This document shows positions 32,023-40,754 of a DNA stretch of 64,000 nt, in pieces. This stretch comes from JBBRXZ01 sp038232415. GTDB lineage: Bacteria; Patescibacteriota; Saccharimonadia; Saccharimonadales; UBA4665. Numbering within the stretch: position 1 is the first letter of the stretch; each line of letters opens with the position of its first letter. The translations under genes were made by a program, and so were the position numbers. The DNA lies in NCBI GenBank assembly GCA_038232415.1, contig JBBSHY010000001.1:1-64000 (forward strand). The letters are read 5' to 3'. The notes under the pieces are model-generated. The model ran no database searches and was not told the origin of the DNA. It was given only the letters and a program-made list of their open reading frames with translations.

Positions 32023-34386
32023 TTAACTCAAGTCGTTAGCGTCGAGTGTAATATGATCACCGGGCTTAGCTTCACCTCGAAGGATCTTTTGAGCAATTGT
32101 GTCTTCGACGGCACGCTGTAAAGTACGGCGCATAGGACGGGCGCCAAGACGTGGATCGTAACCCGCAGTTACTATTGCTTCTGTGGCGGCCGGCGTCAGT
32201 TCCACGGATATGTTCTGATTGGCCAGGGTCTGGTTTATCTCGTTCAGCATTAACCCGACTACTTGGCTAAGCTCACTCTGGTTAAGGGGCCGGAATAGTA
32301 CCATTCCGTCGAAACGGTTAAGAAGTTCTGGCTTAAACTGGCCGCTGCGTATAAGCTCGTCTGTAAACTCCGCCTGGAAGCTTTCGAGTGTTTCGCCTTT
32401 TTGGACACGCTCGCGGATAGTTTGAGCACCGGCATTAGAAGTGGTGATGATAATGCAGTCTTTGAAAGATACAGGCCGCCCGCCCGTATCAGTCAACTGC
32501 CCCTCGTCAAGCAGCTGCAGCAACAGGTTAAGAATATTGGGATGAGCTTTTTCGATCTCGTCGAGCAAAACAACGCTGAAAGGCTGCTCACGTACAGCCA
32601 TGATCAGGCTTTTGCTCTCAGCCCGGCCGTCAGACAGCAAACGGCTCACGTCTTCAGGCTGCTGATATTCGCTCATGTCCAGACGGCGCATATTGCTCTC
32701 CGCACCAAAGTAGGTGGCAGCGATGGCTTTGGCAAGCTCGGTCTTCCCTACGCCGGTGGGTCCCAAGAACAAAAAGCTGCCAATAGGTCTTCGGGGGTTG
32801 GCTACACCCGCCCTGGCCCGGCGCAAGGCGTCGGCTACGACTTTAACGGCATGGGTTTGGTTGATCATCCGTTCATGGATTTTAGCTTCAAGGTTAAGTA
32901 AGGCGTCGGCTTCGGCCGGTGCGGCGCTGCTGACTTTAACGCCACGGGTTTGCTCGATGGCTTTTTGGACGCTTACAGAATTAATTATGGAGTCTTCGCT
33001 ATGCGACACGGACTGCTGGAGTAGTTTGATGGCCTTGCCTGGGTAGGCTTCGTCTTGTTCGTAGCGTCCGCTTAAACGGTAGGCTTCATGCAGCGCTTCG
33101 TATGCAACCAGTACATGATGCTGATTCTCCAGACTAACAGCAGTGTCTTCGAGGACTCTCATGACATCAGATTCCGACATTTCTTGCAGGATAACAGGTG
33201 TTAACAAGCTGGCTAAACTTTGGTTTGCAGTCTTGAGGCGTTGAAAATCACCGGGTGACAGGGCCAGGATCATCGGTACTGCCTGGGCTTGGATTATAGA
33301 TAATAATATATGAGTAGCATCAAAAGAGCCCGGTCCTGTGCTGAAGAAGAGCTGGGCATCGTCGAAAAACAAGATAATATGGCCGGCGTGGGAGGCTTCG
33401 TTCGCCAGGCTGAGCATAATGCGTTCCAGTTCACCTGGTCCGCTGGCCCGGGAGGTAATGTCTGTGGCATTAAGTGCGATAACCTGGTGGTAGGCCAGTG
33501 CCGGCCCGGTACTTCCCTCTATAAGCCGCTGAGCCAAAGCGTAGACACTGGTGGTTTTGCCAATACCATCCGGTCCAATCAGGGCTACGGCGCTAGTGTG
33601 GTTGTTGAAAGCACTTTCAATTGCCATTACACCGGCTGACTTAGTGAGCCAGCCATAGTGCGCGCCATGCCCAGTGATGCTCAGGCTAACATTTTGCCCA
33701 AAGCGGTCTAGGAGTGGCGTAAAGCCAAAGGCCCAGTCACGGCCGATGCCGCCCAGATCACGTTTAATCAAATGAGTATCGGCCAAGTTACGGCCTAGCC
33801 AATTGGCCAGGGCTTCAATATCGTTTGGCTGTGCTTTAAGCTGAATGAGCAGCTGCTTAATGGGCTCCGACACCAAAAGAAGGCCGGCAACGATGAAACC
33901 CAGTTCAATAGTGGGACTTTCATGCCTCTCGGCTAATTTCTTGGCTATCTCGAAGGCCCGTTCCAGGTCGGCCGGATTGTTACTTAGCTGGGTTTCTACC
34001 ACGTCAGTTGTTATTAATAAGTGGTTGACGAAAAAGATGGCCTGCCAATGGTCGTTCAGTGCCCGCCAGATAGCCTGTGGCTGAGGCTCTGTACCTGGTT
34101 TCAGGCGCTCAAGAACGTCGACTGATAATTTACCGGTTAGATCCTGGCTTGTGGGGGGTAAAACCGAAAGCTGTCGTCTCCACCAGATGGCTGGAAGATA
34201 GCAAGTTAACGCGGGGGCAGCCAGCAAAAGTGTGAAATGAATGCCCGAAATAAAACCCAGCGCTATACCTGCCGAAGCCGCCAGACTGCCGACAATGAGC
34301 AGGATTTGATACCCGTTACTGCCAATAGATTTGCCTAGCCTGGCCTCTGCCGCTCGTTGGCTGTGCAGATTAATTAACGGATCCAT
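32023..34386 (-). CDS. Membrane-anchored Clp-type double AAA+ ATPase
   Basis: 787 aa. Two N-terminal membrane helices (about 26-46 and 49-66) precede a region with Clp-N-like helices (about 85-245). The first AAA+ module has Walker A GPDGIGKT (271-278), but its Walker B ends in Asp-Asp (ILFFDDAQ, 338-344) instead of Asp-Glu. The second module is canonical: GPTGVGKT (542-549), VVLLDEIEKAHPN and arginine finger LLNRFDG. I see no middle coiled coil and no ClpP-binding IGF/LGF loop. It is probably a membrane protein-remodelling or unfolding machine. It overlaps the upstream small membrane protein by 13 bp. Confidence 0.85.
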   Translation of the reverse strand: MDPLINLHSQRAAEARLGKSIGSNGYQILLIVGSLAASAGIALGFISGIHFTLLLAAPALTCYLPAIWWRRQLSVLPPTSQDLTGKLSVDVLERLKPGTEPQPQAIWRALNDHWQAIFFVNHLLITTDVVETQLSNNPADLERAFEIAKKLAERHESPTIELGFIVAGLLLVSEPIKQLLIQLKAQPNDIEALANWLGRNLADTHLIKRDLGGIGRDWAFGFTPLLDRFGQNVSLSITGHGAHYGWLTKSAGVMAIESAFNNHTSAVALIGPDGIGKTTSVYALAQRLIEGSTGPALAYHQVIALNATDITSRASGPGELERIMLSLANEASHAGHIILFFDDAQLFFSTGPGSFDATHILLSIIQAQAVPMILALSPGDFQRLKTANQSLASLLTPVILQEMSESDVMRVLEDTAVSLENQHHVLVAYEALHEAYRLSGRYEQDEAYPGKAIKLLQQSVSHSEDSIINSVSVQKAIEQTRGVKVSSAAPAEADALLNLEAKIHERMINQTHAVKVVADALRRARAGVANPRRPIGSFLFLGPTGVGKTELAKAIAATYFGAESNMRRLDMSEYQQPEDVSRLLSDGRAESKSLIMAVREQPFSVVLLDEIEKAHPNILNLLLQLLDEGQLTDTGGRPVSFKDCIIITTSNAGAQTIRERVQKGETLESFQAEFTDELIRSGQFKPELLNRFDGMVLFRPLNQSELSQVVGLMLNEINQTLANQNISVELTPAATEAIVTAGYDPRLGARPMRRTLQRAVEDTIAQKILRGEAKPGDHITLDANDLS

Positions 34387-34745
34387 AAGAGCACCCCGGC
34401 TATCAGGTTACCAGGAATAGCTATTGGCAAGAGCGGCCATATTATGAGCTCTACAACTGTCAGAAGCGCCACTAAAATATAGGCAAACAGCGCGGCAAGC
34501 AGTACGATTAAACGCACTACAAAGCCGATAGACCGGCTGAACAAATTATCACCCCAGGCGTGCCAGCGATCTATTAGGCTCGCCCCGGGGTAAGTAATAA
34601 TTCGCCGCCAGGGTGCAAATAGTGTCTTTAACAGTTGTTTAACTGAGAAAGCTATTAATACACCTTGCAAGCGGGGTGCGAAACTCTTTGCGACCAGTCC
34701 CCACCCCCGACCATACCACCAGGAGAAAAAAGCAATAACAAGCAT
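34374..34745 (-). CDS. Small membrane protein coupled to the Clp-like ATPase
   Basis: About 123 aa. A hydrophobic N-terminus (VIAFFSWWYGRGWGLVAKSF) is followed by an amphipathic middle with LKTLFAPWRRIITYPG, then a long hydrophobic stretch (FVVRLIVLLAALFAYILVALL and VVELIIWPLLPIAIPGN). The arrangement matches a family of CPR membrane proteins of unknown function, as far as I can tell by pattern. I placed the start at the second ATG (34745), 7 nt behind TGC-TACAAT; the first ATG (34751) sits one base from that box. The 13-bp overlap suggests it works with the ATPase. Confidence 0.65.
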   Translation of the reverse strand: MLVIAFFSWWYGRGWGLVAKSFAPRLQGVLIAFSVKQLLKTLFAPWRRIITYPGASLIDRWHAWGDNLFSRSIGFVVRLIVLLAALFAYILVALLTVVELIIWPLLPIAIPGNLIAGVLLWIR

Positions 34746-34775
34746 AGGCATAATTGTAGCATTCTTTACAGTTAC

Positions 34776-34865
34776 TGGCGGAGGGAGAGGGATTTGAACC
34801 CTCGATAGGGTTACCCCTATACCGCCTTTCCAAGACGGCGCACTAGACCACTATGCGACCCCTCC
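34776..34865 (-). tRNA. tRNA-Ser (GGA)
   Basis: On the minus strand the acceptor GGAGGGG pairs with TCCCTCC. The anticodon loop TTGGAAA gives GGA. A long variable arm is present (TATAGGGGTAACCCTAT), the T arm is GAGGGTTCAAATCCCTC, and the discriminator G is followed by an encoded CCA (34776-34778). Confidence 0.97.
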
Positions 34866-34962
34866 CTGTACGTCGTAAGTATAACAAATCAAAGAACGTA
34901 CGAATAATTACTACAAGGACATATTGCAGATTATGCAAATAAAGGACTACACTAATGTAGGA

Positions 34963-35856
34963 ATGGCTCTGATTGAACTAAAAGACGTCAGTAAACTGTA
35001 CGGCTTCGGCGATGCTACTACTTTAGCGCTTGACGAGGTTAGTTTGACGATTGAAAAAGGCGAGTTCGTAGCCGTCATGGGACCGAGCGGCTGCGGTAAA
35101 AGCACACTGATGAATGTTATCGGTCTGCTTGACCGGCCAAGCCATGGTCAATATAGGTTGGAAAGCAAGTCCGTAGCCCGGTTGCGCCCTAATCAGGCAG
35201 CAAAAATACGCCGTGATAAAGTCGGGTTTATATTCCAGTCGTATAACTTAGTGCCCCGTCTCACGGCTTTGGAAAACGTAGCATTGCCGCTAACCTATAA
35301 GGGCTATTCATTAACCCGGCGGACAAAATTAGCCAGCCAGATGCTGGAACGGGTTGGCGCTCAGGCGCGGGAATATTTTTTACCTAGTCAGCTGAGCGGC
35401 GGCCAGACTCAGAGTGTCGCGATTGCCCGGGCGCTTGTAAATGAGCCTAAGCTGATTATTGCCGACGAGCCGACAGGTAATCTGGACAGCGCCAGCTCGC
35501 GTCTGGTAATGGAGCTGCTGGCTGACATCCATAAAACCGGCAATACTATTTTATTCGTGACCCATAATCCGGAGCTGACACGCTATGCAACCCGCGTGGT
35601 ATACATGCATGACGGCAGCATTATTCACGACGAAAAGACTGTTCTGGGTCAGGTGGCTACAACGGCTAAGAAGGTATTGTATACACTACCTACCACGAAT
35701 GAAGAAGATGACCTGGCAGGCGTCTCGGCACTTATGAAAGCTTTGCCTGATAAGGCAGGTATCAGGCCAAAACGTAAAAAAGCGGTAGCGAAATCTAAAC
35801 CTATTACGCGCAGAAAAGCCCACAAAACTGGTATACGAGTGAGAAAAAAGGCATGA
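34963..35856 (+). CDS. ABC transporter ATP-binding protein, MacB/LolD type
   Basis: Walker A is MGPSGCGKST, the Q-loop is FIFQSYNLVPRL, and Walker B is LIIADEPTGNLD with the H-loop FVTHNPE. The signature reads LSGGQTQSVAIARAL, where most relatives have QQR. The domain ends near residue 225; an extra basic tail of about 70 residues follows (RPKRKKAVAKSKPITRRKAHK), which is unusual. I chose the ATG at 34963, behind TACACT and GGA, over an upstream in-frame ATG. It is coupled to the permease by an ATGA overlap. The exported substrate is unknown. Confidence 0.92.
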   Translation: MALIELKDVSKLYGFGDATTLALDEVSLTIEKGEFVAVMGPSGCGKSTLMNVIGLLDRPSHGQYRLESKSVARLRPNQAAKIRRDKVGFIFQSYNLVPRLTALENVALPLTYKGYSLTRRTKLASQMLERVGAQAREYFLPSQLSGGQTQSVAIARALVNEPKLIIADEPTGNLDSASSRLVMELLADIHKTGNTILFVTHNPELTRYATRVVYMHDGSIIHDEKTVLGQVATTAKKVLYTLPTTNEEDDLAGVSALMKALPDKAGIRPKRKKAVAKSKPITRRKAHKTGIRVRKKA

Positions 35857-37088
35857 GGTCCCTGTCACATGGCCATCTGAAAGCCGGGTTTGACTCTGTA
35901 CGGAGCGCGAAGCTGCGTAGTTTCTGGACAATTCTCGGTGTGATTATAGGTGTGGCATCGGTAATTATTATCGTGGCTATTGGAGAAGGCATTAAGCAGC
36001 AGGTTGAGGGCCAGATCCATCACTTTGGCAAAAATATCATCACGGTACGCCCAGCCCAGTTGAGCACGACTTCGGCCTCAGGCAGTAAGAGTCTGGATCT
36101 GATTTCTGGATTGAACGTTAGTGCTCCGCTTACAACCAAAGACGTTATAATAATCGGCCAAGTTAAAGGTTTGGGCGCATATGCGCCGCTTACTATAACT
36201 ACTGGCAGTGTGGACGGCGGTCATGGCACTTACCGCGATGGCTTAGTGCTGGGAACGACCAGTGATTTACCCAGCCTGATTAACCAGTCGCTAGCTTACG
36301 GCAGCTTTTGGGGTGAGGATGACGCAGACGCTAACATAGCCGTACTTGGCCAGCATGCCGTGGACCAGATATTTGATGAAGATGTACCGCTCGGCCGCAG
36401 CTTCACCTTTCATGGACAACGCTTTATTGTCCGTGGTATTTTCAATCAGTTCACCACGACACCACTTAGCCAGCAGGCTAACTTTAATAATGCCATTTTT
36501 ATTCCTAATGATGTGGCAGAAAGACTGACTAATAACAACGCAGCGACGTATGCTGTTTTGGCTCGTTCAAGAGACGCTAAGCAAACGGCACATATTGCCG
36601 CGAATATACGCCAGGCACTTGGCAAGTCGCAAGGCGGTCAGGGCGGCTTCAATGTGCAGATCGGTAATCAAAACCTTACAACAAGTGACAGCATATTGAC
36701 TTTGATGACGCAGCTTATAGCTGGAATAGCAGCTATATCGTTGTTTGTAGGCGGTATAGGTATTATGAATGTCATGCTGGTTTCTGTCACAGAACGGATG
36801 CATGAAATCGGTATCAGGAAAGCTATTGGGGCGACAAATCGTCAGATAATGAGTCAGTTCTTAGTTGAATCCAGCGTTCTAACTTTATCGGGAGGAGTTA
36901 TCGGCATTATCTTGGCGTTTTTGATTGATATTGGTCTGCGCCTGGCAACAAACCTCAAACCAATTATCAGTTGGCAAATAGTAGTTATAGCTACCAGTGT
37001 TTCGTTTTTGGTGGGTATAATATTCGGCACTGTACCGGCTGTCAAAGCTGCCTACAAAGATCCTATCGAAGCCCTGCGCAGCGAGTAA
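35853..37088 (+). CDS. MacB/FtsX-type ABC permease
   Basis: 411 aa: a first membrane helix near residues 25-48 (LGVIIGVASVIIIVAIG), a large extracytoplasmic MacB periplasmic-core domain, and three C-terminal helices with the FtsX pattern (ISLFVGGIGIMNVMLVSVTERMHEIGIRKAIGA). These type VII ABC systems move lipoproteins, peptides or antibiotics by mechanotransmission rather than substrate passage through the membrane. No membrane-fusion partner is encoded nearby. Confidence 0.92.
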   Translation: MRSLSHGHLKAGFDSVRSAKLRSFWTILGVIIGVASVIIIVAIGEGIKQQVEGQIHHFGKNIITVRPAQLSTTSASGSKSLDLISGLNVSAPLTTKDVIIIGQVKGLGAYAPLTITTGSVDGGHGTYRDGLVLGTTSDLPSLINQSLAYGSFWGEDDADANIAVLGQHAVDQIFDEDVPLGRSFTFHGQRFIVRGIFNQFTTTPLSQQANFNNAIFIPNDVAERLTNNNAATYAVLARSRDAKQTAHIAANIRQALGKSQGGQGGFNVQIGNQNLTTSDSILTLMTQLIAGIAAISLFVGGIGIMNVMLVSVTERMHEIGIRKAIGATNRQIMSQFLVESSVLTLSGGVIGIILAFLIDIGLRLATNLKPIISWQIVVIATSVSFLVGIIFGTVPAVKAAYKDPIEALRSE

Positions 37089-37095
37089 AAAAATG

Positions 37096-38469
37096 CTAGA
37101 AAAGGGATATCACACCAGCAACTGCCACGACTACCATCATTGCAGTAATTGCCCAACCAAAGTAAGTAGTAGAGCGTTTATTTGTCCATCGGCCCATGAC
37201 TTTTTTCTTGCTGCTTATAATGACTACAAGCGACAAAATAATCGGCGCAACAAGGCCGTTTATGAAAGCGGCATAGATCAAAGCTTTGATGGGGTCTATA
37301 TTCAGGAAGTTAATCGATAGACCTACGAGCATAGAAATTATTATGACGCCGTAAAAGGCGTGAGCTTGCTTCAAAGGCCTGTACAGGCCTTCACGCCACC
37401 GGAAGCTCTCACTTAACGCGTAACTGGTAGATCCGGCCAGGACAGGTATTGCCAAGAAACCAGTCCCGATAATACCGACGGCAAACAGGAAGTACGTGGC
37501 GTTGCCGGCAAAGGGTCTCAAAGCTTCAGCGGCCTGGGAGGCAGACTCGATATTGGTGATACCATGTGCGAAGAGGACGCCTCCGCAGGCAGCAATGATA
37601 AAAAACATAACCAGGTTGCTCAGAAACATGCCCGACCACACGTCAATACGCATGCTCTTAATGTCGGCCGGTGACGTGGCAGTTCGTCGTTCATGCTGAG
37701 TAATTTTGCCCTGCAGAATCTGTTCCTCTACTTCTTGCGAGGTCTGCCAGAAGAATAAGTATGGCGATATAGTGGTGCCCAGAACAGCACATAACAGGAC
37801 TATTTCGGTTTTGCCAAAATGGATGCTTGGGACAAAACCGCGTGAAAGCACATCACCCCAGTTTAAGTGAGCCAAAAGTGCTGAGAATACATAGGCCAGC
37901 AGCACCATAGCCAGCCATTTCAGATAACGGGCATAGCGGATGTACGGTGTAAAAATCTGTAACCCCAAACTGAGGGCAGTAAATCCAGCGACCAGCCAGC
38001 CATAACCTAGCTGTGGGTGGAGTAGTTGAGAGGCCTTTGCCATAGCACCTAGGTCCGCACCTATATTTATTGCGTTGGCGATAAATAACATTGACGCGCA
38101 GGTATACAAAACTTTTCGATTAAAATGGACCCGGATGTTGCCAGCCAGCCCTCTGCCTGTAACTAAACCGATGCGGGCACACATCTCCTGGATAATTGCC
38201 GACAGCGGAAACGTCCAAGGTGCCAGCCACAAGAAATGATAGCCGAATTGGGCGCCGGTTTGTGAGTAAGTGGCAATGCCCGACGGGTCATCATCAGAAG
38301 CGCCGGTGGTAAGACCTGGCCCCAGCATATGCCAGTAGTCTTCTGTTTTTCTTACGAGCTCACCATTCTGTAACCCGGCGGAAATTTTCTGCGTGGTGAC
38401 GATACTGCGATCCAGAAACTCAGCTGGGGCTTCAGCACTTTTGCGAAATATGTCTTTTTGTTTAGTCAT
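37096..38469 (-). CDS. NRAMP-related divalent metal transporter
   Basis: 457 aa with about 11 hydrophobic segments. The helix 1 motif is GASDDDPSGIATYSQTGAQFG, where classic NRAMP proteins have D-P-G-N. Helix 6 reads LGTTISPYLFFWQTSQE, lacking the metal-selecting methionine of M-P-H. This pattern belongs to NRAMP-related carriers, some of which transport magnesium. The substrate is not decidable here. About 40 extra hydrophilic residues precede the fold. A CACAA-N5-TTGTG palindrome lies just before the start, and a TGG-TACAAT box lies upstream. Confidence 0.85.
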   Translation of the reverse strand: MTKQKDIFRKSAEAPAEFLDRSIVTTQKISAGLQNGELVRKTEDYWHMLGPGLTTGASDDDPSGIATYSQTGAQFGYHFLWLAPWTFPLSAIIQEMCARIGLVTGRGLAGNIRVHFNRKVLYTCASMLFIANAINIGADLGAMAKASQLLHPQLGYGWLVAGFTALSLGLQIFTPYIRYARYLKWLAMVLLAYVFSALLAHLNWGDVLSRGFVPSIHFGKTEIVLLCAVLGTTISPYLFFWQTSQEVEEQILQGKITQHERRTATSPADIKSMRIDVWSGMFLSNLVMFFIIAACGGVLFAHGITNIESASQAAEALRPFAGNATYFLFAVGIIGTGFLAIPVLAGSTSYALSESFRWREGLYRPLKQAHAFYGVIIISMLVGLSINFLNIDPIKALIYAAFINGLVAPIILSLVVIISSKKKVMGRWTNKRSTTYFGWAITAMMVVVAVAGVISLF

Positions 38470-38477
38470 AATTGTGA

Positions 38478-38492
38478 CACAAGAAAATTGTG
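38478..38492. promoter_or_regulatory. Palindrome before the NRAMP-related gene
   Basis: CACAA and TTGTG face each other across five bases, 9 bp upstream of the ATG, within an AATTGTG direct repeat. Its position would suit an operator of a metal-responsive repressor, but the match is short. Confidence 0.35.
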
Positions 38493-38661
38493 CTTATTTT
38501 TTGTTTCTTATTGTGGAATACTCCTGAGAATTGTACCATAAACTTTTAAAAAATTTGTTCGTAATTATGCCAAAAGCGTTTATGCAGGAAACTCATAATG
38601 GTTAACAGCCTTAGCACTAACAGATCAAAATAGAGACGTCGAACCCAATCATAAGCTTGGT

Positions 38662-39828
38662 TTACTCGGCGCAACTACCGGTGCTAACGGGATGGTTGTT
38701 AGCAATGGCTTGCTTAAGCTCACTGCTGATCTTAGCGGTAGTAAGGGCGTAACCGACGTGGTCGTAGCTGGTGGACTCCGCGAATATTACACCAATAACA
38801 CTGCCATCTTGGGCTATTAAAGGGCCGCCGGAGTTGCCGGGAATGATATCGGCCTGAACTTCATAGATATCGCGAATAGTCCGGCCGCTGCCGTAAATAT
38901 TGCGGCCAATAGCCTTGATCTGGTGGAGTATCGCCGCCGGGTCGGCAGCGAAGTCGCCGCCCCCGGGATAACCAAGGACAGCAGCCGGTGTGCCAGTAGC
39001 GACGTTGGCGGTTGAGATAACCAGTGGTTTTCCGACTAAGTTACCGGCGCGTAAGACGGCAAAGTCTAAATCAGGGTCAAACCATATTACGGTCGCAGGG
39101 TGTGTACCGGTAGTATCTTGGACATAAGGGCGGCTAATGCCTGCTACGACATGGGCATTTGTCGCTACAAGGTCATCACTTGCTACAAAGCCCGACCCTG
39201 AAACGATCCCGCCGCAACCTTGCCCCTTAATTCTGACCGCCGAGTTCCTGTCGGCGTTAACTGCGGCTGCCAGATCGCCTAAAGCGGGTAAGTTGACCTT
39301 AGCATGAGGGTTGGGTTCACTGCCTATAAAAACATCCGGAAAGCCATTTGGATCTATAAGATGGCTGAGATTGGCGATGACAGTAGGAGCTGGTGGCAGC
39401 AATCGATTAAGGCCGGCGATGAGACGGGAGTTATTGACAGCCGTTTGTACGCCATTAAATGGCAGGCTGCCGGCAACGGAAGCCATCAGCCAAATGCTTA
39501 ACAGTAAAGATACCACGCTCAGCATGCTGCCCAGGCCGTTGTCGACTTTATTAAGCTGCTTATTTATCAGGCGATGCTTCAGACGTAAGCCGAAGTATTC
39601 GCCAATAGCTAAAAATATAAGGGCAGCTCCGAGCATTGTGATAAGAGTGATAATGGCCCGGGTGGCAGTAGTATGTGCCAGCTCCAGAAAATAAGGCTCA
39701 AGCCAGCGGCCTATAAACAATCCACCAAAAAAACCACTGGCAGCGAAGAATTGCCGCAAGAACCCTGTTCCCTGGCCGCGGTAAACCGCACTAATGACAA
39801 ACAGGACAATGATAATATCGATGAGCAT
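38662..39828 (-). CDS. MarP-like membrane serine protease (CvpA plus trypsin fold)
   Basis: 388 aa: four N-terminal membrane helices of CvpA/colicin V type (about 1-120), then an S1 protease domain. Its triad is His226 (VATNAHVVAG), Asp255 (DPDLDFAVL) and Ser333 (IIPGNSGGPL). Cys205 and Cys386 flank the domain, as in mycobacterial MarP, where a disulfide stabilises the active form; the disulfide here is inferred. MarP protects against acid and oxidative stress. The gene lies 3 bp behind uppP, which points to envelope maintenance. Confidence 0.9.
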   Translation of the reverse strand: MLIDIIIVLFVISAVYRGQGTGFLRQFFAASGFFGGLFIGRWLEPYFLELAHTTATRAIITLITMLGAALIFLAIGEYFGLRLKHRLINKQLNKVDNGLGSMLSVVSLLLSIWLMASVAGSLPFNGVQTAVNNSRLIAGLNRLLPPAPTVIANLSHLIDPNGFPDVFIGSEPNPHAKVNLPALGDLAAAVNADRNSAVRIKGQGCGGIVSGSGFVASDDLVATNAHVVAGISRPYVQDTTGTHPATVIWFDPDLDFAVLRAGNLVGKPLVISTANVATGTPAAVLGYPGGGDFAADPAAILHQIKAIGRNIYGSGRTIRDIYEVQADIIPGNSGGPLIAQDGSVIGVIFAESTSYDHVGYALTTAKISSELKQAIANNHPVSTGSCAE

Positions 39829-39831
39829 TGA

Positions 39832-40719
39832 CTAAAAATGGCCCCGGGCAAAACCCAGCAGTAGCATAGCTATACTGATAACAATGCAGTAAATTCCAAA
39901 TGGTTTGAGAGTCTTATCACGGAAATATTTGTCCAGGTAACGCACTGTGGCGTAGGCAGCCAAACCGGCAACTATACCACCCAGTAAGATTTGTCCGCGG
40001 ACGTGCGTATCGAGATTGCTGAAAAAATCCGGAAGTTTGTACAGGCCGGCTCCAAAAATTATGGGAGTTGCTAACAGGAATGAAAAACGGGCGGCGTCTT
40101 CGTGGTTGAGGCCGCTATATAAGCCGCTGATCATAGTAATGCCCGAACGGCTGATACCGGCAAATAAGGCGCCAATTTGTGCGGTACCGATTATGGCAGC
40201 CCGTTTTAAGGTTAACTTGTCGCTAACGTTCTGGCTGGTGGCCAGTTGTCCGCTATGTTGTTTCTGGGAGGTTTGTTTTAGGTAATGGTCGCCAATCAAT
40301 AAAATACAGCCGTTTATAAATAAGAACACGATGGCAGACAGAGGTTTTGCGAATTGAGTGCGAAGGCTATGCTCGAACGCTAAGCCGGTTATACCGGCGG
40401 GTATGGTGGCAGCTATAAGCAGCCAGGCGAGCCGGGCATCGGGTGAATCAAGTTTGCGCGTTTTGACTGACTTAAAAAAGCCTTTGATAATCCGCCACCA
40501 TATAGCGCGGTAAAAGATTAATAAAGCTACGCCGGTTGCTACGTGCAGTACAACCAGGAATGACAAAAAAAATGATTCACTTTTGCTCTGATCTGCCAAA
40601 ATCCCATTCCAGTTGAACAACCACGCTAGCAAGACCGAATGACCGAGGCTGGAAATGGGAAATAGCTCAGTCACACCTTGTAATAAACCTAGAATAAGCG
40701 CTTGAAAGTAAGTAATCAT
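39832..40719 (-). CDS. uppP: Undecaprenyl-diphosphatase
   Basis: Recycles the lipid carrier of cell-wall synthesis. The BacA/UppP signatures are LLQGVTELFPISSLGHSVLL (catalytic Glu and the PISS motif) and GISRSGITMISGLY. 295 aa with about eight hydrophobic segments. The ATG lies 8 nt behind an extended -10 (TGT-TACACT), so it has its own start within the gap after zwf; the MarP-like gene follows. Confidence 0.95.
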   Translation of the reverse strand: MITYFQALILGLLQGVTELFPISSLGHSVLLAWLFNWNGILADQSKSESFFLSFLVVLHVATGVALLIFYRAIWWRIIKGFFKSVKTRKLDSPDARLAWLLIAATIPAGITGLAFEHSLRTQFAKPLSAIVFLFINGCILLIGDHYLKQTSQKQHSGQLATSQNVSDKLTLKRAAIIGTAQIGALFAGISRSGITMISGLYSGLNHEDAARFSFLLATPIIFGAGLYKLPDFFSNLDTHVRGQILLGGIVAGLAAYATVRYLDKYFRDKTLKPFGIYCIVISIAMLLLGFARGHF

Positions 40720-40754
40720 TAAGTATTAGTGTAACAAATCAGCCAGTGAGTGGC

